From positions 1 to 34,838 of the forward strand of contig CASFJS010000015.1 of the NCBI GenBank assembly GCA_949295085.1: DNA of 34,838 nt. The letters are read 5' to 3'. The position numbers and the translations under genes were made by a program. Shown in pieces: positions 7,863 through 16,346 of this stretch (position 1 is its first letter; the number at the start of each line of letters is the position of its first letter). This stretch comes from an uncultured Pseudomonadota bacterium (GTDB taxonomy: Bacteria; Pseudomonadota; Alphaproteobacteria; RF32; CAG-239). The notes below the pieces were generated by a model. That model did no database searches and was not told where the DNA came from. It worked only from the letters and a program-made list of their open reading frames with translations.

Positions 7863-8183
7863 CTATTCCTCGGTCAGCACTTCGCGTACCGTCGCGCGGG
7901 AAATTTTAACGGTAACGCCGTCGGCAATCTCGGCTTTCAGCTCATCGGCGTTTTCCGGTGCATCAACAATCTTGGCATAGATACCGCCGCCGGTAATCAC
8001 CTTATCGCCGCGTTTAATGGCGCGAAGCTTGGCTTCGTGTTCTTTAAGGCGCTTTTGTTGCGGGCGGATAAGCAAAAAGTAAAAAATGGCAAAAATCAGC
8101 AACAGCTGCAAAATCATACCGGTTAACGAACCGCCGGCAGCGGTGCTTCCGGCTGCCTGTGCAAACGCAGGACTGACAAACAT
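7863..8183 (-). CDS. yajC: Sec translocon accessory protein YajC
   Basis: This 106-residue single-pass membrane protein associates with SecDF. Its hydrophobic segment (about residues 22-42) is followed by LIRPQQKRLKEHE, the hallmark of the family, and by KRGDKVITGGGIYAKI, the conserved cytoplasmic beta segment. It is the first gene of yajC-secD-secF and follows a good promoter candidate at 8241-8269. The Shine-Dalgarno is GGAG about 9 bp before the ATG. Confidence 0.97.
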   Translation of the reverse strand: MFVSPAFAQAAGSTAAGGSLTGMILQLLLIFAIFYFLLIRPQQKRLKEHEAKLRAIKRGDKVITGGGIYAKIVDAPENADELKAEIADGVTVKISRATVREVLTEE

Positions 8184-8240
8184 TTCTTTATCTCCGTTAT
8201 TATTAAATATTAGCAGTAATATAAAACAATTATCACAGCA

Positions 8241-8269
8241 TATATAGGGAATTTTTTATTATTTCACAA
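8241..8269 (-). promoter_or_regulatory. predicted promoter of yajC-secD-secF
   Basis: On the minus strand TTGTGA (8264-8269), a 17-bp spacer and TATATA (8241-8246) form a sigma-70-like promoter about 60 bp before yajC. The 10-mer CAATTATCAC occurs on both sides of it, at 8228-8237 and 8289-8298, and could be a regulator site. Confidence 0.45.
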
Positions 8270-8294
8270 GATATTTTTTACCGTTCGGCAATTA

Positions 8295-9209
8295 TCACGG
8301 CAGATAGGCCAGCGGGTTAACGGCTTTTTTGCCAGAGCGGGTTTCAAAATGCAGCTGCGGCGTTGTCATACCGCCGGTAGTGCCGACGGTAGCAATCGGC
8401 GTGCCTTTGGCCACTTTTTGCCCTTTGCGCACTTTTAAGGTGTCATTATGGGCATAGGCCGTCACCCAGCCGTCATTATGCTTAATTAAAATCAGATTAC
8501 CGAAGCCTCTGAGCTCGTTACCGGCATAGGCCACGGTTCCGGCATCGGCCGCCTTAACCACCGTGCCGCGGGCCGCTTTGATATTGATACCGTCATTGTT
8601 GCGGCCTTTGGCCACCGGACCGAATTTGGAAATAACCGTTCCTTTGACCGGCCAGGCAAATTTGGACTTGCGTTTGGTTGACGGTTGGACATAAGTGTAG
8701 CTTTTTGCGGCGGAAGTTTTCTTGGTCGCTGTCTTCTTCGTGGCATATTTTTTACCGGATGCCCCGGCGGTGGTTGTTGTTGCCGTGGTTCGGGTGCTGC
8801 GGGTAACAATAGACCCCGGTAACAAAAGTTTTTGGCCGATATGCAGCGTCCAGGGGGCGGTCAGGTTGTTAACCCGGCTCAAGGTTGGCATATCAACGTT
8901 GTAACGCCGCGAGATGTTATAAAGCGTATCACCTTGTGCCACAATATGGTACTTGGCGGCCGGCAGACGGATGGTTTGTCCGACACGTAAAGTATAAGGA
9001 GGTCTTAATCCGTTGATTTCAATAACTTCGCGCATCGGCACATCATGCGCGCGCGAAATACTGTAAAGTGTGTCGCCTTTCTCCACCCTGACCGAAGACG
9101 GCCGGCTGTAGTCACCGACACCCCAGATGGTATAACCAAACAGCTCAATGTCCGACGAGCAGGCACCAAGCAGCAAAACACAGCATAACAACAGCCATTT
9201 GCGCAACAT
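8295..9209 (-). CDS. nlpD: NlpD-like lipoprotein with two LysM domains and a degenerate M23 (LytM) domain
   Basis: The ATG at 9209 starts a lipoprotein signal with lipobox LLGAC (Cys17). The longer reading begins with a TTG and has no ribosome binding site. Two LysM peptidoglycan-binding domains lie at about 40-83 and 86-131. A Thr/Lys-rich linker (about 135-182) leads to an M23 domain at about 186-304. Its metal ligands are altered: NDGIN stands for HxGxD and PQLHFE for HLHFE. The domain should therefore be inactive as a peptidase. This is the state of NlpD-type activators of cell-wall amidases at division, and the AYAHND and RGFGNL segments match NlpD. Whether it acts like NlpD or like alphaproteobacterial DipM cannot be told from the sequence. 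Confidence 0.88.
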   Translation of the reverse strand: MLRKWLLLCCVLLLGACSSDIELFGYTIWGVGDYSRPSSVRVEKGDTLYSISRAHDVPMREVIEINGLRPPYTLRVGQTIRLPAAKYHIVAQGDTLYNISRRYNVDMPTLSRVNNLTAPWTLHIGQKLLLPGSIVTRSTRTTATTTTAGASGKKYATKKTATKKTSAAKSYTYVQPSTKRKSKFAWPVKGTVISKFGPVAKGRNNDGINIKAARGTVVKAADAGTVAYAGNELRGFGNLILIKHNDGWVTAYAHNDTLKVRKGQKVAKGTPIATVGTTGGMTTPQLHFETRSGKKAVNPLAYLP

Positions 9210-9266
9210 ATTGATGTTAAGCCTTTTAATCAAGGTTTATAAAGCTTTATGTTTAAGACTTAACAT

Positions 9267-10319
9267 TTAACTCTTAATATTTTCTAAATCGGCCCCGATG
9301 CTTTGGGTTGTCCGGCTGTCAGAAGACACAATGCCGTAATCTTTATGTTTAAGCGCCAGATTTATATGACGTTCCAGTCGTCCGGCCATGGCATCGTAAC
9401 TGTCGGTAAACCCTTTGCGGTTGGAATAAGAAATGACAATCATCTGCGCGTTGGCCGAATCAATTCGCAGTGACCGGATGGCCGCAATGCTTTTGTCAAA
9501 AATCAAAACAGCGGCTTGTCGGGCTTCCTCACGTGAAATTTCCGGCATGATCATAACAATCTTGGTTTTATCCACGCGTCCGGCATAGCCGCCCTCCGGC
9601 AGCAATGTCATAGCAATATCGCCGACGTCTTTAAGAATTTTATCGGCGGTTTCAAAGTCGATTCCTTTGGCGGCAAATTCATAAATATCTCTGAGTTCAA
9701 CCACAATGGCCGATAATTCTTTATTATAACGGGTGGCCAGTTTAAAATCATGTTCAAAGCGCTGGCGCAGGGTTTGTTCGTTCAAAACATCCGTAAAAGG
9801 ATCGCGCGATTGAAATTCGTCCAGTTTTTTGTTCAAACTGTCGGCCAGAGCAATATCTTTGCACAAAAAACTTAATCCGCGGCACTGCAAAATCTCATCA
9901 AGTATCGGACGGATTCGTGTCAGGACCAACATGTTTTTTCCGTCATTGCGGCGAATAAGCATCTGGGTGTTAAAAGTAGCCGGTTTTTTGGAAAGCTTGT
10001 CAAAAGTTTCTTGCAAAAATTCGCGGTTGGCTTCGTTATCCTCGGCTAAAGTATGCAAAAGGGGTCTGCCGATAACGTCTTCGATGGTATAACCCAATTC
10101 ACGAATACCCGATTCTTCGGCAAAAGAAATAGTAAATTGCTCATCGGTCTTAAAGTAAATGTCGCCGGCGTCGACTTTTGTCTGTTGTTCCGGAGCTTCG
10201 GTTTCGCGCAGGAGTTCTTGCAGATTGGCCTTGGTTTGCTTCAGCATTTTAAATAAAAAGACACTGGTCATCAAAAAAGCCGTTGCCGCCACTGCCAGAG
10301 TCATTGTCAGAACATTCAT
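9267..10319 (-). CDS. membrane-anchored PAS protein with a degenerate GGDEF domain
   Basis: The ATG at 10319 follows AAAGGAGA; a longer TTG reading is unnecessary. A hydrophobic helix (about 5-22) anchors the protein, followed by a PAS domain (about 45-160, with GYTIEDVIGRP and the RRNDGKNM loop). A GGDEF-like domain lies at about 170-335. It opens with SRDPFTDVLNEQTL, equivalent to the DxLTGLxNR start of GGDEF domains. Where RxGGDEF is expected it has GGYAGRVDKTKIV, so the GGDEF catalytic motif is gone. It should not make cyclic di-GMP and may instead sense or bind a partner. The gene lies 57 bp upstream of the nlpD-like gene on the same strand. Confidence 0.8.
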   Translation of the reverse strand: MNVLTMTLAVAATAFLMTSVFLFKMLKQTKANLQELLRETEAPEQQTKVDAGDIYFKTDEQFTISFAEESGIRELGYTIEDVIGRPLLHTLAEDNEANREFLQETFDKLSKKPATFNTQMLIRRNDGKNMLVLTRIRPILDEILQCRGLSFLCKDIALADSLNKKLDEFQSRDPFTDVLNEQTLRQRFEHDFKLATRYNKELSAIVVELRDIYEFAAKGIDFETADKILKDVGDIAMTLLPEGGYAGRVDKTKIVMIMPEISREEARQAAVLIFDKSIAAIRSLRIDSANAQMIVISYSNRKGFTDSYDAMAGRLERHINLALKHKDYGIVSSDSRTTQSIGADLENIKS

Positions 10320-10396
10320 CGTCGGGTCTCCTTTTATCAGCAAAACGCCAATTCTAAGCCTAGATGCATAAAAGCTAAAATAAGGTTAAATAGAGG

Positions 10397-10425
10397 TTGA
10401 TTTTTAATAAAAAAAACACTAATTT
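10397..10425 (+). promoter_or_regulatory. predicted suf operon promoter, possibly leaderless
   Basis: TTGATT (10397-10402), a 17-bp spacer and TAATTT (10420-10425) form a promoter whose start site would fall at about 10432. This is only a few bases before the sufB ATG at 10436, which has no Shine-Dalgarno. The same -10 TAATTT occurs at 26327-26332 before another gene. Confidence 0.4.
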
Positions 10426-10435
10426 CATCCTTACG

Positions 10436-11887
10436 ATGACAGAAAAGAACCATATAGCCATTACCGACGAGTCCGGTGATAAATATAAATACGGCTTTGT
10501 AACCGCCATTGAAGCCGATACGGTTTCGGCCGGCCTAAATGCCGATATTATCCGTCTTATATCCCGAAAGAAAGGTGAGCCGGACTGGCTTTTGGACTGG
10601 CGTCTGAAAGCGTTTGAATTTTGGCAGGGAATGAAAGAGCCGTCTTGGGCCAAACTGAAATATGACAAAATAGACTATCAGAGCCTTTCTTATTATTCGG
10701 CGCCCAAACAAAAAACAGCCCCCAAAAGTCTGGATGAAGTTGACAAGACTTTGCTCGAAACATACGATAAATTGGGAATTCCTCTGAAAGAACAAGAAGT
10801 CTTGGCCGGCGTGGTTGCGGTTGATGCCGTTTTTGACAGCGTTTCGGTGGCCACCACCTACCGCGCCAAACTGGCCGAAAAAGGCGTCATTTTTTGCTCA
10901 ATATCCGAGGCTGTGCGCGAGCACCCCGGTTTGGTGCAAAAATATCTGGGTTCGGTGGTGCCTTATACCGATAACTTTTTTGCCTGCCTCAATTCGGCAG
11001 TGTTTACCGACGGTTCGTTTGTTTATATTCCCAAGGGCGTCAAATGTCCGATGGAGCTGTCAACCTATTTTCGCATTAATGCCAGAAACACCGGCCAGTT
11101 TGAACGAACTCTGATTATTGCCGATGATGACAGCTATGTGTCTTATTTGGAGGGCTGCACCGCGCCGCAGCGCGACGAAAATCAGCTTCATGCCGCAATC
11201 GTCGAGATTGTGGTCTTAAACAATGCCGAGGTCAAATATTCCACCGTGCAAAACTGGTACCCCGGAGATAAAGACGGCAAAGGCGGCGTTTATAATTTTG
11301 TGACCAAACGGGCCGCCTGCCGTGGCGAAAAAGCCAAAGTCTCGTGGACACAGGTTGAAACCGGCTCGGCGGTAACATGGAAGTACCCGTCCTGCGTGTT
11401 GCAAGGCGACAATTCAAGCGGCGAGTTCTATTCGGTGGCGATTACCAACAACCGCCAGCAGGCCGATACCGGCACCAAGATGATTCATATCGGCAAAAAC
11501 ACCACTTCAAAAATTATTTCCAAAGGTATATCCGCAGGCTTTTCCAATCAGACTTACCGCGGTCTGGTCAAGGTAACGCCGGGCGCCGACAATGCGCGCA
11601 ACTATACCCAGTGTGACAGTCTGCTGATTGGCACCGCCTGCGGTTCGCATACCGTTCCGTATGTTGAAAACCGTAACAAAACCGCGCAGCTTGAGCATGA
11701 GGCGACAACCTCAAAAATATCGGACGAACAATTATTCTATTGCCGCCAGCGCGGTATCGGCGAGGAAGAGGCTGTTAGTCTGATTGTCAACGGTTTCTGC
11801 AAAGAGGTTATGCAGCATTTGCCGATGGAATTTGCCATTGAGGCCGCCAAATTAATCAATATTTCATTGGAAGGAAGCGTCGGATGA
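10436..11887 (+). CDS. sufB: Fe-S cluster assembly scaffold protein SufB
   Basis: SufB forms the SufBC2D scaffold on which iron-sulfur clusters are built. The 483-residue length from the ATG at 10436 is normal; the reading can extend to a TTG at 10397 that overlaps the promoter. Conserved SufB features are present: [37 protein letters not shown], and a C-terminal core with [21 protein letters not shown]. The gene opens the operon, and its stop overlaps the MazG-like start as ATGA. The start has no recognisable Shine-Dalgarno. Confidence 0.97.
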   Translation: MTEKNHIAITDESGDKYKYGFVTAIEADTVSAGLNADIIRLISRKKGEPDWLLDWRLKAFEFWQGMKEPSWAKLKYDKIDYQSLSYYSAPKQKTAPKSLDEVDKTLLETYDKLGIPLKEQEVLAGVVAVDAVFDSVSVATTYRAKLAEKGVIFCSISEAVREHPGLVQKYLGSVVPYTDNFFACLNSAVFTDGSFVYIPKGVKCPMELSTYFRINARNTGQFERTLIIADDDSYVSYLEGCTAPQRDENQLHAAIVEIVVLNNAEVKYSTVQNWYPGDKDGKGGVYNFVTKRAACRGEKAKVSWTQVETGSAVTWKYPSCVLQGDNSSGEFYSVAITNNRQQADTGTKMIHIGKNTTSKIISKGISAGFSNQTYRGLVKVTPGADNARNYTQCDSLLIGTACGSHTVPYVENRNKTAQLEHEATTSKISDEQLFYCRQRGIGEEEAVSLIVNGFCKEVMQHLPMEFAIEAAKLINISLEGSVG

Positions 11888-12177
11888 TGACAATTTATGA
11901 AAGAGCGCTCAAAACTTGGGGAAAAGAACCGCAAATGCTTCAGGTTATTGAAGAAATGAGCGAGCTGACCAAAGAAATTTTAAAAAACATCAACCGCAAA
12001 AAAGACAATGTCAGCGAGCTGATAGAAGAAACCGCTGATGTTGAAATCATGCTGGAGCAGCTCAAATGCTGCTATGGTATCAAAGAACAGGTTGAAGAAT
12101 ATAAGGCCGGCAAGCTGCTCAAGATTGAGCGTCGCTTAGATGAATGGGAACAAACACATGACCACACCGCTGCTTGA
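11884..12177 (+). CDS. MazG-like nucleotide pyrophosphohydrolase inside the suf operon
   Basis: The 97-residue helical protein shows EEMSEL (23-28) and EETADVE (48-54), the ExxE and ExxD pairs that bind Mg2+ in all-alpha NTP pyrophosphatases. This is one domain of the MazG/dUTPase-like fold. Its start overlaps the sufB stop, and its end overlaps the sufC start, so it is embedded in the operon and probably translated with it. A MazG-like gene between sufB and sufC is not part of the standard SUF set. It might clear a damaged nucleotide or pyrophosphorylated by-product; this is inference. I do not know which NTP it would use. Confidence 0.8.
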   Translation: MMTIYERALKTWGKEPQMLQVIEEMSELTKEILKNINRKKDNVSELIEETADVEIMLEQLKCCYGIKEQVEEYKAGKLLKIERRLDEWEQTHDHTAA

Positions 12178-12919
12178 AATTGAAGATTTGTCCGCCGGTG
12201 TTGACGGTAAAGAGATTATCAAAGACTTTAATTTGACAATCAACCCCGGCGAAGTACACGCTTTGATGGGGCCGAACGGTGCCGGAAAATCAACCTTGTC
12301 AAATATTTTGTGTGGCAAGCCGGGGTATCATGTTACCTCCGGGCGGATATGGTTCAAAGGCAAAGATTTACTTAAATTATCGCCGGAAGAACGCGCTTGT
12401 GAAGGTATCTTTCTGGTCATGCAATATCCGGTTGAAATTCCTGGTGTACCGGTAACCTCATTTTTGAAGCATTCGGTCAATGCTATCCGCAAATACCGCG
12501 GCGAACCGGAGCTTGATACCATGGAATTTATCAAAATGGTACGGGACGAGGGCAAAAAATTCAACCTTGATGCCGAGATGATTAAACGAGCGGTCAATGT
12601 CGGCTTTTCCGGTGGTGAGAAAAAGCGTCTTGAGGCTTTGCAAATGGCCGTATTAAAACCGGATTTTGCCATTTTGGACGAAGCGGATTCCGGCTTGGAT
12701 ATTGATGCGCTCAAAATTGTTGCCGACGGGGTCAATGCCTTGCGTGACGGCAACCGCGCCATGCTGATTATCACCCATTTTCAACGCCTGTTGGAGCATG
12801 TTGTGCCGGATTTTGTTCATATTTATGCCGACGGCCGCATTGTTAAAACCGGCGGTCGGGAACTGGCAGCCGAACTGGAACAGACGGGCTATGCCGGATT
12901 TATGAAAGAGAGCCGATGA
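12158..12919 (+). CDS. sufC: SUF system ATPase SufC
   Basis: SufC is the ABC-type ATPase of the SufBC2D complex. Walker A (GPNGAGKS, about 38-45), the signature FSGGEKKR and Walker B (FAILDEADSGLD) are intact, and the length (253 aa) is typical. The ATG at 12158 gives a normal SufC N-terminus ([11 protein letters not shown]) and follows a GGGA; an ATG at 12140 in frame would add six residues. It overlaps the MazG-like gene by 20 bp and overlaps sufD by an ATGA. Confidence 0.97.
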   Translation: MTTPLLEIEDLSAGVDGKEIIKDFNLTINPGEVHALMGPNGAGKSTLSNILCGKPGYHVTSGRIWFKGKDLLKLSPEERACEGIFLVMQYPVEIPGVPVTSFLKHSVNAIRKYRGEPELDTMEFIKMVRDEGKKFNLDAEMIKRAVNVGFSGGEKKRLEALQMAVLKPDFAILDEADSGLDIDALKIVADGVNALRDGNRAMLIITHFQRLLEHVVPDFVHIYADGRIVKTGGRELAAELEQTGYAGFMKESR

Positions 12920-14181
12920 ATACCGAATTGCCGGATATAAAGTTGATAGGCGATGAGCTGCCGTGGCTTAAGGAATACCGTGCGGCCGGCCGGCGTGAGT
13001 TTGCCGGGCAGGGGATTCCCACGGCCAAGACCGAAGCATGGAAATATACCAAGCCCAACCGGTTTTTAAGTATGGATTTTATTTTTAATCCGCGCGGTGG
13101 CGACAAATTGGCCATACCGGAAGTTAATTTGCCGTTTGTCGCGTATAAGATTTATTTTGAAAACGGTGTTTTTATCTCTTGTGATGACGATTTACCCGAC
13201 AATATAGAGGTTTTACCGCTGATTGAAGCATTGATGTTTCGCCCCGAATTAAAAAACAAAACGGGTTCTCTGGCGGATATAACCAAATATCCGTTTGCGG
13301 CGCTTAATGCCGCTTATCTTAACGAGGGGGTTTATATTCATGTTAAGGCCGGTGTTCGGCCGGATAAGCCGATTGCTCTGATCAATCACGTAACCGCAGC
13401 CGTCCGGCCGGAATTGTACAATCTGCACCATATTGTAGAAATTGACAAGGGCGCCTCGGTCGAATTGGTTGAATATTATGGCTATACCGGTGCGCCGAAA
13501 TCATCTTATCTGGTAAATGTTGTCAATGAAATTTATGTCGCGGCAAATGCTGCTCTGCGGCATTATAAGTTGCAAGACGAGGCTTTTAAGGCCGGCCATT
13601 TAGCCTTAAACGCCGTTAACGTTGCGGCCAATGGTTTGTACAAGAGTTTTTGCCTGCAAAAAGGGGCTGATTTATCGCGCAACGAAACGCAGGTTTGTTT
13701 GGCCGAAGAAGGCGCAACGGCAGAGGTTGACGCCGCCTATATCATGAACGGCTGGGCCACGCTGGACACCACCACGGATATCGAACATTTGGTGCCGCAT
13801 ACCAATTCATCGCAATTGGTTAAAGGGGTGATCGGAGGTCAGGCCAAAGGTGTTTTTCAGGGCAAAATTCGCATAGCGTCCAATGCCGTCAAGACCGAAG
13901 GCTGTCAGCTGCACAAGGCTATGCTCCTGAGCGATGAGGCCGAAATTGACGTTAAACCGGAATTGGAAATTTTTGCCGATGATGTTAAGTGTTCGCATGG
14001 CGCCGCCTGCGGCCGGCTGGATGCCGATCAGCTTTTTTATCTGCGTTCTCGCGGCATTCCGGAAGCAGAGGCTAAACAAATACTGATAGACGCCTATCTA
14101 AACGATGTTATGGCCAAAGTTGATGATGAAAACATCCGCTCTTGGATTAAATTATCGCAGGGCAATCCGCTGCCGGCATAA
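12916..14181 (+). CDS. sufD: Fe-S cluster assembly protein SufD
   Basis: SufD is the SufB paralogue in the SufBC2D complex. The 421-residue protein has the SufD N-terminus (KTEAWKYTKP) and the C-terminal beta-helix with GVFQGKI and the ending SHGAACGRLD-DQLFYLRSRGIP, where SufB has the matching QLFYCRQRG. It starts by ATGA overlap with sufC and ends 16 bp before sufS. Confidence 0.96.
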   Translation: MNTELPDIKLIGDELPWLKEYRAAGRREFAGQGIPTAKTEAWKYTKPNRFLSMDFIFNPRGGDKLAIPEVNLPFVAYKIYFENGVFISCDDDLPDNIEVLPLIEALMFRPELKNKTGSLADITKYPFAALNAAYLNEGVYIHVKAGVRPDKPIALINHVTAAVRPELYNLHHIVEIDKGASVELVEYYGYTGAPKSSYLVNVVNEIYVAANAALRHYKLQDEAFKAGHLALNAVNVAANGLYKSFCLQKGADLSRNETQVCLAEEGATAEVDAAYIMNGWATLDTTTDIEHLVPHTNSSQLVKGVIGGQAKGVFQGKIRIASNAVKTEGCQLHKAMLLSDEAEIDVKPELEIFADDVKCSHGAACGRLDADQLFYLRSRGIPEAEAKQILIDAYLNDVMAKVDDENIRSWIKLSQGNPLPA

Positions 14182-14197
14182 TTGAAAGGAGCCCGAA

Positions 14198-15412
14198 ATG
14201 TACGATGTGGAGCAAATAAGAAAAGATTTTCCGATATTTGACGTGAGAATTAACGATAAGGCCAATACTTTTTTGGATTCCGGGGCTTCGGCGCAAAAAC
14301 CGCGTTGTGTGACAGATAAAATGAGGCAGATTTACACGGAGGAATATGCCAATGTGCATCGCGGATCTTATCGGTTATCGGAAGAAATAACAGCAGCTTA
14401 TGAAGATGCCAGAAAGACAGTGCGGCAATTTTTGAATGCGGCTTCGGCTGCCGAGATTGTTTTTACCCGTAACGCAACCGAATCAATTAATCTGGTGGCC
14501 GCCTCTTGGGGACGCAAATTTTTAACTTCGGCCGATGAGGTGCTGATATCCGAGGCCGAACATCATGCCAATCTGGTACCGTGGCAGGTTTTGCGCGATG
14601 AAATCGGTTTTGGGCTCAAAATTTGTCGGGTGAACGATGACGGTTCGTTTGATTGGGGGGATTTTTGCCAAAAATTGAGCGGCAAGACCAAATTGGTGGC
14701 CGTAACCGGTATGTCAAACGTTTTGGGAACGATTTTGCCGGTTAAAGAGATTGTGTCTGCAGCGCATCGTGTCGGCGCTAAGGTCTTGATTGATGCCTGC
14801 CAGTTGGCCGTCCATCAAAAGATTGATATCAGGGATTTGGATTGTGACTTTTTGGCTTTTTCCGGTCATAAGACCTATGGCCCGACCGGTATCGGAGTTC
14901 TATACGGCAAATACGATATTTTAGATTCAATGCCGCCTTATCAGTGCGGGGGTGATATGGTCGATGTCGTGACCTATCAGAGCGCGACTTTTGATGTTCC
15001 GCCGGCTCGTTTTGAGGCCGGAACACCGGCGATTGTTCAGGCCATTGGTTTGGCCGAGGCCTTAAAATATATGATGTCCGTCGGGCTTGATAATATTAAA
15101 AGGTATGAAGACGAATTGACAACTTATGCAGTGGCGGAACTTTCCAAAATTGCCGGCTTGCACATGATTGGGACAGCCGAAGGCAAAGGCGGCATTTTTT
15201 CGTTTATTATTGATGGAATTCATCCGCAGGATTTGGCATTTATCTTGGATAAAGAAGGAATTGCGGTTCGGGTGGGACATCATTGCGCCGCACCGCTGGT
15301 GCATCGTATGGGATATGAATCGGTCGTTCGTGCTTCGTTGGGACTGTACAATACAAAAACAGATATAGATGTTTTGTGCAAAGCGTTGAACAAGGCCAAA
15401 ACCTTTTTCTGA
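14198..15412 (+). CDS. sufS: cysteine desulfurase SufS
   Basis: SufS is the PLP-dependent enzyme that releases sulfur from cysteine for the SUF scaffold. The 404-residue length is typical. The PLP lysine is K225 in FSGHKTYGPTG, and the persulfide cysteine is C363 in VGHHCAAP. The cofactor Asp is D199 in LIDACQ, where DGAQ is usual. The ATG follows AAAGGAGC. It lies directly after sufD. Confidence 0.97.
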   Translation: MYDVEQIRKDFPIFDVRINDKANTFLDSGASAQKPRCVTDKMRQIYTEEYANVHRGSYRLSEEITAAYEDARKTVRQFLNAASAAEIVFTRNATESINLVAASWGRKFLTSADEVLISEAEHHANLVPWQVLRDEIGFGLKICRVNDDGSFDWGDFCQKLSGKTKLVAVTGMSNVLGTILPVKEIVSAAHRVGAKVLIDACQLAVHQKIDIRDLDCDFLAFSGHKTYGPTGIGVLYGKYDILDSMPPYQCGGDMVDVVTYQSATFDVPPARFEAGTPAIVQAIGLAEALKYMMSVGLDNIKRYEDELTTYAVAELSKIAGLHMIGTAEGKGGIFSFIIDGIHPQDLAFILDKEGIAVRVGHHCAAPLVHRMGYESVVRASLGLYNTKTDIDVLCKALNKAKTFF

Positions 15413-15429
15413 AACCAGGGAAACAAACA

Positions 15430-15819
15430 ATGGAAGAACAAACGGATTTTAACCTTGAAGCATACAAGAAAGATTATGTTGCCAAAGCCGGCTCGCCGCT
15501 GTCGGCAGGGCATAAAAAAGCCTCGCGCGACGAATTAATTGCGGCCTTAAAAATGGTGTCCGATCCCGAGATTATGGTCAACATCTGGGATATGGGGCTT
15601 GTTTACAAACTGGAACAACGTGATAACGGCGATGTTTATATTGAGATGACGGTCACTTCGCCGATGTGTCCCGTTGCCGGCGAGCTTCCCGTACAGGCGG
15701 CAGAAAGTGTTTCTTCAGTCGATGGTGTCGGCGAAGTTGAGGTCAAAATTGTCTGGGAACCGGCTTGGAGCCTCGATATGCTGAGCGATGAGGCCAAAGA
15801 GATGTTTGAGTTATTTTAG
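15430..15819 (+). CDS. sufT: SufT-like MIP18/DUF59 family protein
   Basis: The 129-residue protein starts at an ATG after AGGGA, 17 bp from the sufS stop. A longer in-frame reading begins within sufS and is rejected. Residues 30-129 show the MIP18 pattern: VSDPEIMVNIWDMGLVY, then TVTSPMCPVAGELP with the conserved Cys, then VWEPAWS. SufT proteins assist maturation of Fe-S proteins and close SUF operons. No further coupled gene follows before sufE, which sits after a 111-bp gap. Confidence 0.92.
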   Translation: MEEQTDFNLEAYKKDYVAKAGSPLSAGHKKASRDELIAALKMVSDPEIMVNIWDMGLVYKLEQRDNGDVYIEMTVTSPMCPVAGELPVQAAESVSSVDGVGEVEVKIVWEPAWSLDMLSDEAKEMFELF

Positions 15820-15930
15820 CAAAACCAAAAACAAAAACGAAAATGTTATAAATTGTATATCTGCCGTTTTCTGTTGCCTTGTTTTTTTTTAGATGTTACA
15901 AAAGAACAAAAAGGGTGTTTGGGGCAAAAA

Positions 15931-16344
15931 ATGAATACGAGCGAATTAATCGAAAATTTTGAATTTTTGGATTCATGGGAAGATAAATACCGCTATATTA
16001 TTGAACTCGGCGAAAAATTGCCGCCGCTGGATACCAAGTTTAAAACCGATGAATGGAAAATACGCGGTTGTCAGTCGCAGGTGTGGCTGGTACCGTCAAA
16101 GCAGGCTGACGGCACTATGAATTTTTCCGGCGACAGCGATGCCATGATTGTCAAAGGTTTGATAGCTATTGTTTTGATGATATACAATCACACATCCGCT
16201 GCGAGAATCAAAGAAATTGACATAGGTGATGTTTTTGCGCGTCTGGGGTTAAAAGAGCATTTATCGCCCTCACGCCGCAACGGGCTGGAGGCCATGGTTG
16301 AAAAAATCCGGTATTATGCCGATGTTTTTCAAAAGGGGCAATGA
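15931..16344 (+). CDS. sufE: SufE sulfur-acceptor protein
   Basis: SufE accepts sulfur from SufS and delivers it to SufB. The 137-residue protein starts at the ATG at 15931; the longer TTG reading would add an unlikely hydrophobic extension. Its acceptor cysteine lies in IRGCQSQVWL. The gene is 111 bp after sufT and its stop overlaps the first possible start of the sucC-like gene. It could be transcribed from its own promoter within the gap or with the upstream genes. Confidence 0.95.
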   Translation: MNTSELIENFEFLDSWEDKYRYIIELGEKLPPLDTKFKTDEWKIRGCQSQVWLVPSKQADGTMNFSGDSDAMIVKGLIAIVLMIYNHTSAARIKEIDIGDVFARLGLKEHLSPSRRNGLEAMVEKIRYYADVFQKGQ

Positions 16345-16346
16345 CG

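Noticed and set aside
12328..12774. 148-residue minus-strand frame
   Set aside because: It lies within sufC and has no start signal; the sufC reading is certain.
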